DNA of 64,000 nt from Tritrichomonas musculus (Eukaryota > Parabasalia > Tritrichomonadida > Tritrichomonadidae), in NCBI GenBank assembly GCA_039105265.1, contig JAPFFF010000022.1, positions 186,001-250,000 of the forward strand, given 5' to 3'. Shown here piece after piece: positions 56,045 through 64,000 of this stretch (position 1 is the first letter of the stretch; each line of letters begins with the position of its first letter). Both the position numbers and the translations under genes were made by a program. Below the pieces are notes generated by a model that was not told where the DNA came from, ran no database searches, and saw only the letters and a list, made by a program, of their open reading frames with translations.

Positions 56045-56335
56045 TGACGGAACGTTAAGAAATCACGCCATTTATATATACTACTACTACATATAATAAA
56101 AAAGATTCTATATTAGCGAACGACATTAGGAGTGAGCCTCCCTAGGTGTTTAGATATATAGCCCGAAGGTAATCTGAGCCCCCCCAGCGGGGGGGACGAG
56201 AGGGGGGGAGAGAACAAAAAAGAAAAAGATTTTGCGTAAGCAAAAGAGGGGGGATGCATGCTGGGCTTTAGCCCAGACCATCCGGGGGATATGCCCCCGG
56301 TGGGATTTATCCCACAAATTCATTTAGGTCGATTT
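56045..56335. repeat. GC-rich structured block inside the right arm
   Basis: About 290 bases lie between two stretches that are adjacent in the left arm of C. The block includes G- and C-runs (near 56186-56215) and three perfect hairpins: CTGGGC-TTTA-GCCCAG at 56261-56276, CCGGGGG-ATATG-CCCCCGG at 56282-56300 and GTGGGA-TTTA-TCCCAC at 56300-56315. No gene is seen. It looks like an inserted structured element. Confidence 0.65.
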
Positions 56336-56517
56336 TTTTGGGCTAAAATAATTTTGATAACGAGACGATAAAAGTATGAGTTTGGATTTTTTTTGCTGCG
56401 AACTTTTTGAATGTGGGGGCTTTTGGGGCCTTCTGAAGGGGGTCCAGGGGTGCGAACCCCTGGAGTAGTGGTAGGCTGGGAGGGCATTTATGGCCTCGGA
56501 GCCTACCGTATACTACT
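56333..56517 (-). repeat. Terminus and inverted-repeat arm of fragment E
   Basis: TATACTACT at 56509-56517 is the inverse of AGTAGTATA. Next to it AGCCTACC (56500-56507) pairs with GGTAGGCT (56470-56477), and CCAGGGG (56444-56450) pairs with CCCCTGG (56457-56463). From 56410 down to 56333 the sequence matches the inverted left arm of C. Confidence 0.8.
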
Positions 56518-57250
56518 ATCCAATAGTGATTATAAGGAGGATAATGTTAGGCCATTCGACTTTCGAGATGAAATGGAACGAATAATAGAAGAAAATGAAA
56601 ACTTGAAAGACCGATTAACGAAGTTGGAGGAGCGAATGACTGCGGTAGAATATAACATTCAAGACATAAATCACAATGCTGAAGAACTCAGGAAAGACAT
56701 TGATGATAACGACGAATACGCACTCGAGCTGATGAAATTGGAACTTGCTCCAAAAAAGGTGGCGAAGTACATTAACAAAATTCACGATCTGAAGAAGGAC
56801 GTGTCAAATCTCAAAAATGCTCAACAAGCTGGTCCTCCAACAGATGATGCATTTGCTGAAAAGTTGGCAAGATCGAACTTGATGATGAAAGAAGCTGATT
56901 ATCTTCGAAACATGTTGGAAGCTGTTGAATCATATGACAAGAAAAAAGCACCAGATCAGATAAGCGTGTTCAAGTCCTATGGATGGAAGTTGTCCAATTG
57001 CGTTTATCATCTTCGACAATACTTATCACAAGAAGAGAAAGAGAAGTTGGACAAAGCATGCAGCTTCGAGAGAAGTGGAAAGAAGCAATCACCGAAGCAA
57101 GTGCTGAAAGCCATGAGGCTATTTGGTGAATCAATGGAGAAGAACGAAATTCAACGGAACTCTGAATCGAAGGTGAAAGGAAATGAGTTCCAATATCATT
57201 TTCCATATCTCGATGATAATGGTGATGATAATGATGATTATCCCCAATAA
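56518..57250 (+). CDS. Coiled-coil protein, 5' end cut by fragment E
   Basis: The frame is open from the terminus of E; the first Met inside it is at 56573. Residues form a long coiled coil (NENLKDRLTKLEERMTAVEY and on), then an Ala/Pro spacer, then a helical domain (SVFKSYGWKLSNCVYHLRQY) and an acidic Asp/Asn end (DDNGDDNDDYPQ). The DNA has clearly more G and C than most of the window, so it may be a host gene. No family recognised. Confidence 0.5.
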
Positions 57251-57311
57251 GATAGGTCATAACTAAAAAAATAATTTTTTTAACTTTTTCTTTGTTTTTA
57301 TTTTTATCGTT

Positions 57312-57317
57312 TCACTT
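57312..57317 (+). promoter_or_regulatory. Initiator-like site TCACTT
   Basis: TCACTT lies 8 bases before the ATG at 57325. It supports that start and links D to the promoter style of element Z. Confidence 0.4.
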
Positions 57318-57324
57318 TTATTTT

Positions 57325-60300
57325 ATGTTAAACATGAACAAGGACATTGAAGACAATTTTTTAGATGCTATTGGAGATGTCTATGCTGATACAAAATCAC
57401 AGTTTCGTCGTGAATATAATCGACGTGCAAAACAATACCAAAAGAAAGACAAATTTAAAGAAGAAATGAGGAAGCTCATGATTCCTGCAGGACAAGGTAT
57501 TGGTTTTGCTACAGACATCAATCAAGATGAAGATAAGAGGTACGCATTTACGGAAGCACTACGACAGATACATAAAAAGACAAATGTTGGAAGACCTATT
57601 GTTAAAGCAATTGCACTTGATGGAACTTATAAGTACTTCACACTCATTGATAAGCACAACATCGAAAGTACATTAGGTCATATAACAGGAGAACTTGATT
57701 TAAGTGAAGACCAATCAGACACTAATCCATATATCTCAAACATGTTCATTCCAGTTCGATATGAGGTACAATTTATTGACATGAACAAAACAAATGATGG
57801 TGTTCATTTTCGAACCAAGATGCAAGATATGGATACTCATGAAATCTATGATGATGAAGTCGAAATTGATGAAGACTATCGAAATACACCAGAAGGAAGT
57901 TTTTTTCCATACATCAATCGTTCTCCAATAGACCTATCAGCATATCAAATCTTTCATGAAGTAAGGAAAGAGAACTACAGAGATAATTGTTTTGTATATG
58001 CTTGTATACAATCCGGTGTGTTCACTGATGATGAAATAGATGACTTACGATTTTTTGTTCAAACAAGAACCATACCCAATAACAAGATAGAAGAAGTAGC
58101 TAAAAAGTTCAAGTGCAATTTTAGTATCATTAGAGTTGTTGAACAACCTGATAAATACAAGTATGAAACAAGAATCAACACCAGAAAGAAAAAATGGTCT
58201 GTTGTTTTTCAAAGAGAAGTTAAACTGATATTGTTCAAAGACCATTATATGCTCAATAAGAACATACCTTGTACATTATTCTATCTTCAACACTATGAAG
58301 AACTTGATAGAACATTTGCATATATGCCTTTTGACAAAAGATGTATGATATATAAATTACATAGTAATAGAAAGACTGTCAAAGAATATAATTCTGAAGG
58401 AATCAAACCAATAACCTTTCTCCAAAAGATGTTTGAGTTACATCTATTTGAAGAAATCAAAGCATGCGAAATGGATATTATCAACACAACTGAATATGAA
58501 AATGTTAATGACTATGTAAGTCTCGAATATAATGCAGAACATAGTACAAGACTCATTGAGAATAATAAAAAGAAACAAAATACATGGTCAAGGATTTATT
58601 ATAGCGACTTCGAAACAAACTCGACAGTCAGTCCACATATACCATATCTCAATTGTACGATCTTTCGAGATAAAGCCAACATACATAAAATATCTATTCA
58701 AGGTGAAGATTGTGGACAGAAGCTCTTGAATTATTTATGGAGTGGCTCATTAACATATTTTCACAACCTCAAGTATGATGCATGTTTTTTCATTAACACA
58801 CCTGGATGGGATACACAGATAACAGAACGAAGTGGAACTGTGTTGCAAATCATCATGACATTATTCGAAGAAGGTACAAGGAAAGTCAAAAAGAGATTAA
58901 CATTCAGGAACTCATATAGTATAATACCTCAAGCATTAAGTAAATTTGCTACAATGTTCAACCTCAATGTTCACAAGGAAGTCATGGCATATAAGCTATA
59001 TACACAAGAGAACATACAAAGAAGAATTGTTGATGCTACTGAGTTCCAACAGCAATACATCGATGAAAATGCAGATAAGTTATCGAAAGCACAACTTGAT
59101 GCAAACTGCAAGCAGATTATCGAAAATGCAAAAATTGCAAATTGTTATAATGATGGCAAAATCGACATCATTAAATATGCCATCTTCTATTGTTTCAAGG
59201 ACTGTATTGTTTTGATGAAGGGAATGGAAAAATTTAATGAAGACCTGAAAGCAGTCTTTAAAGAAACAAAGACAGATATGTATGGTGTTCATGATTTTAT
59301 ATCTATAAGTGCTATTGGATACTGCTTTGCCAAGAAATATGGTTGCTTTGATGGATGTTATGAACTATCAGGTAAGTGTCAAGACTTCATACAACGATGT
59401 GTCTCTGGTGGAAGAACAATGACAGCAGGTAATGAAAAGCAATACCTCGAAGGAAAGATACAAGACTTTGACGCAGTTAGCTTATATCCATCTGCAATGT
59501 ATGTTATGGATGGTATACCATTAGGAAGACCTAAAGTAATACCACAAGGTACAACACATGAACAACTTATGCAATATGATACATTCTTTATCGAAGTCAA
59601 CATCAAGAAACTCGAATGTAAATCAAAAGAGCCATATAAATTTGGACAAGTATTTACAAGGAATGAAGTAGGTAGTAAAATATTCGGCAATTTCCTTGTT
59701 GACCATTATTATATCGATAAAGTAGGTCTCATGGACTTGTTCGAATTTTATGATGTTGAATATGAGTTAATACGTGGCTATTACTTTGATGAGGGATTTA
59801 ACAAGAAAATCAATGAGTTCATTGAGAAGCTCTTTAATCTCAGGGCAAGTTATAAAAAGCAAAAGAACCCTCTTGAGCAAACAATAAAGCTCCTCCTCAA
59901 CTCCATATATGGCAAGTCAATATTGAAAGCAACAAAGACTGAAACCAAGACAGTACCAAAAAGCCAACTATACAAGTACCTATGGAGGAACTACAACTTT
60001 ATCAAGGAGGTTGTTGAAGATGCTAATATTGATAAGTGCTATGTCAAGAAGTTGAAACCAATTAATGACCATTTCAACCTACCTCAATTTGGTGCAAGCG
60101 TTCTCTCTTGGAGTAAGCACTTAATGAACAGGGTTATGGCTACAGCTGAGCAAGCAGGTATACCTATCTTTTATCAAGATACTGATAGTATGCATGTACT
60201 TGAAAAAGATGTACCAAGGATAGCTGACTTATTCCAGTTCAAGTATCATCAACCTCTTATTGGAAAAAATATGTGTCAGTTTCATAATGACTTTGATGAG

Positions 60301-60609
60301 TTCGAAGGTAGTCAAGGGGAAATACACTCAAGAAAACTCATTGCACTTGGTAAAAAGAGCTACCTCGATATCTTGGTTGATGAACAAGGAAATGAAGGAT
60401 ATCATATTAGACTCAAAGGAATTCCAAAACAAGTTATTCTCAACAAGTGCAAAAGGATGGATATCTCAGTTGAAGAGCTTTTTGAAAGAATGCATGAAGG
60501 AGAAAGTATGACATTTGATTTGTTGGATGGTTCGAATGCATTCAGGAAGTCAAAGACATTTCAACAAACCAACTTACCTAAATTTGCACGTACTCTAAGG
60601 TTTACTTAG
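57325..60609 (+). CDS. Protein-primed DNA polymerase B (element D, 1094 aa)
   Basis: The start is set by the TCACTT site just upstream (MLNMNKDIEDNFLDAIGDVY). Domains: Cys/His region DNCFVYACIQSG near 221 and DHYMLNK near 306, exonuclease YYSDFETNSTVSP near 427 and TYFHNLKYDACFF, motif A DFDAVSLYPSAM near 714, motif B KLLLNSIYGKS near 858 and motif C FYQDTDSMHV near 951. The gene looks whole. It is about 60% identical by eye to the B enzyme in the palm and much less so in the N-terminal quarter, and it has more G and C than A. Confidence 0.93.
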   Translation: MLNMNKDIEDNFLDAIGDVYADTKSQFRREYNRRAKQYQKKDKFKEEMRKLMIPAGQGIGFATDINQDEDKRYAFTEALRQIHKKTNVGRPIVKAIALDGTYKYFTLIDKHNIESTLGHITGELDLSEDQSDTNPYISNMFIPVRYEVQFIDMNKTNDGVHFRTKMQDMDTHEIYDDEVEIDEDYRNTPEGSFFPYINRSPIDLSAYQIFHEVRKENYRDNCFVYACIQSGVFTDDEIDDLRFFVQTRTIPNNKIEEVAKKFKCNFSIIRVVEQPDKYKYETRINTRKKKWSVVFQREVKLILFKDHYMLNKNIPCTLFYLQHYEELDRTFAYMPFDKRCMIYKLHSNRKTVKEYNSEGIKPITFLQKMFELHLFEEIKACEMDIINTTEYENVNDYVSLEYNAEHSTRLIENNKKKQNTWSRIYYSDFETNSTVSPHIPYLNCTIFRDKANIHKISIQGEDCGQKLLNYLWSGSLTYFHNLKYDACFFINTPGWDTQITERSGTVLQIIMTLFEEGTRKVKKRLTFRNSYSIIPQALSKFATMFNLNVHKEVMAYKLYTQENIQRRIVDATEFQQQYIDENADKLSKAQLDANCKQIIENAKIANCYNDGKIDIIKYAIFYCFKDCIVLMKGMEKFNEDLKAVFKETKTDMYGVHDFISISAIGYCFAKKYGCFDGCYELSGKCQDFIQRCVSGGRTMTAGNEKQYLEGKIQDFDAVSLYPSAMYVMDGIPLGRPKVIPQGTTHEQLMQYDTFFIEVNIKKLECKSKEPYKFGQVFTRNEVGSKIFGNFLVDHYYIDKVGLMDLFEFYDVEYELIRGYYFDEGFNKKINEFIEKLFNLRASYKKQKNPLEQTIKLLLNSIYGKSILKATKTETKTVPKSQLYKYLWRNYNFIKEVVEDANIDKCYVKKLKPINDHFNLPQFGASVLSWSKHLMNRVMATAEQAGIPIFYQDTDSMHVLEKDVPRIADLFQFKYHQPLIGKNMCQFHNDFDEFEGSQGEIHSRKLIALGKKSYLDILVDEQGNEGYHIRLKGIPKQVILNKCKRMDISVEELFERMHEGESMTFDLLDGSNAFRKSKTFQQTNLPKFARTLRFT

Positions 60610-61342
60610 TTATAACATCATTGATATCAGTCGAGTTAGATGGTTTAATTTTGATAGTTATGAACAAAGGACTTTTTAACAATATCGGCTGGTATTGAAA
60701 ATCTACTAAACTTAATTCTAAAAACTTTAATGAATCTGTAAATGTTTTTATTTTTAAAGGCTTACCCTCAGTCTCGAAATCATATATAAGTGGTTTCTTA
60801 TCTACAGTGAAGGTATTTATTGTACCAATAACTGAAGGTGTATATTGCTGTTCACCTATATTCGATTATATGGCATTACCTTGTAGTGATACTAGATACA
60901 ACTTAGTATGATTTAATATTGGTATATCTTTTATTATATAGGTTGTATTAGCAGGTAACTCTAAAGGCAATGGAGTATTATAAAGACCAGTTACTAATGC
61001 AGCTCGATGAGTTAAAGACGTAATGGTAGTCTTCATTGTGGTTTTTATTTGGAATGTTCTTGTTTCTTGTTTATACTCCCATTGAAACCAAGACATTAAA
61101 TTTAATACCGATTGTAATTCTTTGATTGTATAAGAAAATTTAGGAGTTCGAAAATAGGCTTTAATAGGTATTGAATCACTTGACATCTCAATATAATCTT
61201 CATCATTGGTTAAAAGAATATTACTCAAGGTGCTTAATGAAGATACATAATACTTGACATATTTACACTTCCAAGGTATATCTAAATTAACTGATACCTT
61301 ATTATATTCATCTGCATTTGTACTTTGTACTGATACTAGCAT
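60606..61342 (-). pseudogene. Beta-rich minor virion-like gene, broken (element D)
   Basis: This is the counterpart of 41632-42366. The N-terminal part (VSVNLDIPWKCKYVKYYVSS, LSNILLTNDEDYIEM) and C-terminal strands (PLFITIKIKP-like) are recognisable. It looks broken about once. It starts 16 bases from the divergent fibre-like gene, as in B. Confidence 0.5.
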
Positions 61343-61358
61343 TTTATTATATCCTAAA

Positions 61359-64000
61359 ATGTCAATTAAAGTTTATTCTTTGTTATCAGGAGAAACAGAG
61401 AAGCTAAAAGACAAAGACATAGAGATAAGTGTTAATGATGAAAACAACATCGATATCATAAGAGGTGGAGACCCTAAAGATTATCCAAAATTCAGTTGCT
61501 TATATAATAAGGAAGAGATAGACATAAAATTGGTTAGTGACTATCTGGATAAAAATGGGCTTGAGTCTTTTGGTGCTCTTAACATTATGGGAGGTAAAGG
61601 TATATACATGGAATACTGATGGTACACTAACGACAAAAATACAATATTGTGCTAGTCTCAATAAACTATATGAAAGATTAAGAGACAGTGCTAAAAATTT
61701 AGAAGTCTTTTTAACCAAAATGAGGGAAGATGTAGATTCTGGTATTGCACCAGGAGCTACCTTAAAATATTTTACTGGAGAGATAAGTGATAAAGATATA
61801 ATAGAAGAAGAATATGATGTTAGTACATATAAGAAGTTAATAGAAGCATTAACAGCGAATCAAAAAGGTATGTTAGATGTTATGAATTTAATGATTCAAA
61901 ATATAGATGAAGTTAATAATGCAATTGTTCCAAGTATCGATTGGAATACATTAAAGGACTTAAAAATAATTGTCGAACATGTAGATGAAACTACCAAAGC
62001 AATTACCTATGGAACAGATACAATAAAACCTAAAAACATGGAAACTATAATAAAAGAGTTAAGTACAAGTAATGATAATATATCAAAGTGGATAAAAAAT
62101 AATACTGTTGATTTTACTGAGATTGAACCCATTAAATATGTAGATTTAAAAGTTAATGAAACTACTAATGAAACTATCTTTGATGTCAATGAGACAAAGA
62201 TAAATAACATGAAAGACTTTGCTGAGAAAACAAATACAACAGCTGCTAATATTACTAAATGGATAGATGCATTAAATGATCAAACCATAAGTTATAAGAC
62301 TCTCTTGAACTTAACAGGTGGTAATACTTCCATGTGCCTAATTAATAAAACAACTGATGAACCAGAAATACATGAGGTTAAAATAGAAATAGATGAAACA
62401 CCACCACCTATTCCAACACCTGAGCCAACTCCAGACCCTACACCTACTCCTACTCCAACTGAACCACCAAAAGAGTTAGTTAACAAAGAAGATATGGTTT
62501 ATGTAATTCCTCCTATTGATGAATTAAAGAAACTCGAAGAATATACGATTCCAAAAATTATAGAACCAGAAGTACTCAAATTAACAGTATCCAAGTTTTG
62601 GTTATATAGTAAAAAGACAATAGGATGGATAAAAGACTTATTGTATAATATCATTTCAACTACCATATCTCTTGCTAAACAGCCTATTAAATTAACTTAT
62701 AAAACAATTGCTTTTGCGACAAAAGAATTTATGAAGATCATATATAACTTATTTTATTTTATCTGGTATGGTATTGATAGTATTGTGGATATTGCATATG
62801 AAGCTGTTAAAGATAATGAAAAAGTGGGGGTAATCTTTTATATTGGAGGAGAAGATGCAGATGCTGACTTTAAGGATGTAGATTTGCATCAGGTCATTGA
62901 TGAGATAAAAGAATTGACACCAAGACTTAATAACAAAATTGATGAATTAAAGAATGAAGGAATTCGAATGATTAAAATAGCATATAGCTCATTTACATTA
63001 TTTTGGAGCAACTTATGGCACTTCATAGTTTATTTTATCATGAACTACCCAAATTTAGTTAATAATATTATACAGATAGGCGGAAATTGGATAGATGCTC
63101 AATTTTGGCAATATATAGGAGGTTATTCTGATTTAATTCTGTATGTTTATGTAATACTTGTATATGCAATCGCTGGGGGTTTAGGCGTTGGGGCATTTTG
63201 TTTATGTGTAATTCTAATAGCTGCCCTTTTCGAACCAATAGGAAGAGGTGCCCAATGGATTTTAAATAAGATTACACGACATCCTCCTGCTCCTCATGCT
63301 CGTACACTTGAAGTTGATGATAATGACGTTATTAATACTGATGATGAAAATAGCTTTGATATTGTTGACCCTGATGGAAATAAAATTGTAATTGAGATTG
63401 ATGATGATACATTAGAAGTATTTCGAAATCAATATAACTCATTGGTCTCCAAATATCAAGCAATCTATGATGTTGTTCCCTCTACTCCATCAACTGACTC
63501 CAAGTATTTTACCTTGAAGGAATCAGACCAGTTATATTTATATAGACCATCTCAGGTATATGAAGAATCCAATTATTATTGTATGAGATGGGATGTTGAC
63601 CCTAATTATGAGATACCATTAAATTTAGTATTTCGGTTCAAGGATTATCTATTTGGAAATAATTGGGAATTAACATGGGATGGACATTCATGGATGGGAG
63701 ATAATTGCGTTAATAATATTTTACCTAAATTGTTCAAGTCGAAAAATAAAACAGGTACAATCGAGTTTATTGTGAAACATACTGATATAATGTCTAAATT
63801 GCTTAAAGAAACTGTTTACCCAGATATGCCTGATGAACACTCATCACTTAATTTTGCCGAAATACTTTACCCATATCTCACGAATTGGAGGGTTATTAAG
63901 ACAGATGGAACAGAGGCTAAGAAAAATATAACAGCACATACTAATGATTATAGCTTTGAGAAATTTAATGAAAATGGTGCCACTTTGGATAGAGCTTATA
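61359..64000 (+). pseudogene. Large fibre-like gene, broken and running off the window (element D)
   Basis: It begins MSIKVYSLLSGETEKLKDKD with YPKFSCLYNKEEIDIKLVSD, like the B fibre. Most of the remaining 2.3 kb is open to the window edge: a helical stalk, a Pro/Thr hinge (TPEPTPDPTPTPTPTEPP), several amphipathic or membrane helices (LYVYVILVYAIAGGLGVGAF) and a domain with FKDYLFGNNWELTWDGHSWM, which matches the end domain of B. It looks broken about once. It lacks the six Trp repeats of B, so the spike heads differ. Confidence 0.55.

Larger units (their letters stand above)
55500..56517 (-). mobile_element. Fragment E: inverted left end of another Polinton-like element
   Basis: Read on the minus strand, this is an element start: AGTAGTATA at 56517, two stem-loops, the inverted-repeat arm and then the first part of a minor capsid-like gene. 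Protein and DNA differ from the start of C by roughly a quarter by eye, too much for the twin arm of a recent element. It therefore looks like the head of a separate lineage fused head to head with C. It is only a fragment. Confidence 0.55.
56518..64000 (+). mobile_element. Element D: Polinton-like element (runs off the right edge)
   Basis: The block has an intact pPolB followed by a fibre-like module like that of B (a minus-strand beta-rich gene divergent from a large fibre-like gene). No integrase, ATPase or MCP is inside the window. The left side is a gene cut by fragment E. pPolB is on the plus strand here, the opposite of A and B relative to the fibre module. About two genes look broken. 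Confidence 0.6.

Noticed and set aside
56150-56340. A structured RNA gene (tRNA-like or riboswitch) in the GC-rich hairpin block
   Set aside because: The hairpins are simple perfect stems without a tRNA or known riboswitch layout; I keep only the repeat call.
46723-56517. C and E as one intact element with twin inverted arms
   Set aside because: The arms differ too much, the coding part of the right arm resembles other lineages, and the flanking 6 bases do not match. It is kept as a possibility under findings.
1-64000. A non-standard genetic code, suggested by a few interrupted frames
   Set aside because: TAA, TAG and TGA each end intact, conserved genes here, and the interrupted frames are better explained by decay of mobile elements.
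1-64000. A free virus or virophage genome rather than host DNA
   Set aside because: Several copies of the same gene set, mutual interruptions and broken copies point to elements integrated in a host genome.

Overview
The window looks like a piece of a very AT-rich microbial eukaryote genome packed with Polinton/Maverick-type elements: large DNA transposons that carry a protein-primed DNA polymerase B (pPolB), a retrovirus-like integrase and virus-type capsid genes. TAA, TAG and TGA all act as stops and I see no introns. In the leftmost element and at the right-hand pPolB, many genes have TCACTT(CATT)-type initiator sites within about 30 bases of the start codon, and stop codons commonly run into TAAA. 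Both traits are known from trichomonads (parabasalids), which are rich in Mavericks, so a trichomonad host is my best inference (about 0.55). No rRNA, tRNA or CRISPR was seen.

Layout. (1) Element Z, 1-10901, incomplete on the left: pPolB, a different integrase, and a dozen small coiled-coil or membrane proteins in tightly packed, often divergent genes, followed by minisatellites and a gene cut by the next element. No capsid or packaging gene of Z is inside the window. (2) Element A, 10902-26406: minor capsid-like gene, integrase, packaging ATPase, small basic virion-like protein, P/E/Q-rich linker protein, major capsid protein (MCP), HNH endonuclease, primase-helicase, three small conserved proteins, and on the other strand a pPolB cut by element B. 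(3) Element B, 26407-46722: the same gene order without the primase-helicase, a complete pPolB, then a T5orf172-like gene and a fibre-like module. (4) Element C, 46723 to about 55500: same order, an extra paralogue of the small virion-like protein, no pPolB. (5) Fragment E, about 55500-56517, inverted: a terminus plus the start of a minor capsid-like gene. (6) Element D, 56518-64000+, incomplete: a coiled-coil gene cut by E, an intact pPolB and a second fibre-like module that runs off the window.

How the genes work together (inference from family knowledge): the integrase inserts the element; pPolB copies linear DNA from its ends, probably primed by a protein; MCP and the minor capsid-like proteins would form an icosahedral shell; the FtsK/HerA-type ATPase would pump DNA into it; the small basic proteins resemble virion core or membrane-active proteins; the fibre-like module may provide surface spikes. 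A, B and C have nearly identical integrase and ATPase proteins but many synonymous differences, so they are separate lineages kept under selection rather than fresh duplicates. C has no obvious broken gene, A and B have a few broken genes each, and Z keeps an intact pPolB and integrase, so the set is fairly young.

The most striking structural signal is at the termini. Four element ends share AGTAGTATA (or its complement), followed directly by a stem-loop whose sequence differs from copy to copy while its base pairing is kept, and then by a second stem-loop. Each of these ends abuts a gene that stops there. The right arm of C/E also carries a roughly 290-bp GC-rich block with three perfect hairpins that the left arm lacks. 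Other points: an optional gene slot after the MCP bounded in B by 27-bp direct repeats, a Cys/His domain at the pPolB N-terminus with no separate adenain-type protease, and an upstream T-tract/GAAA motif specific to A-C.
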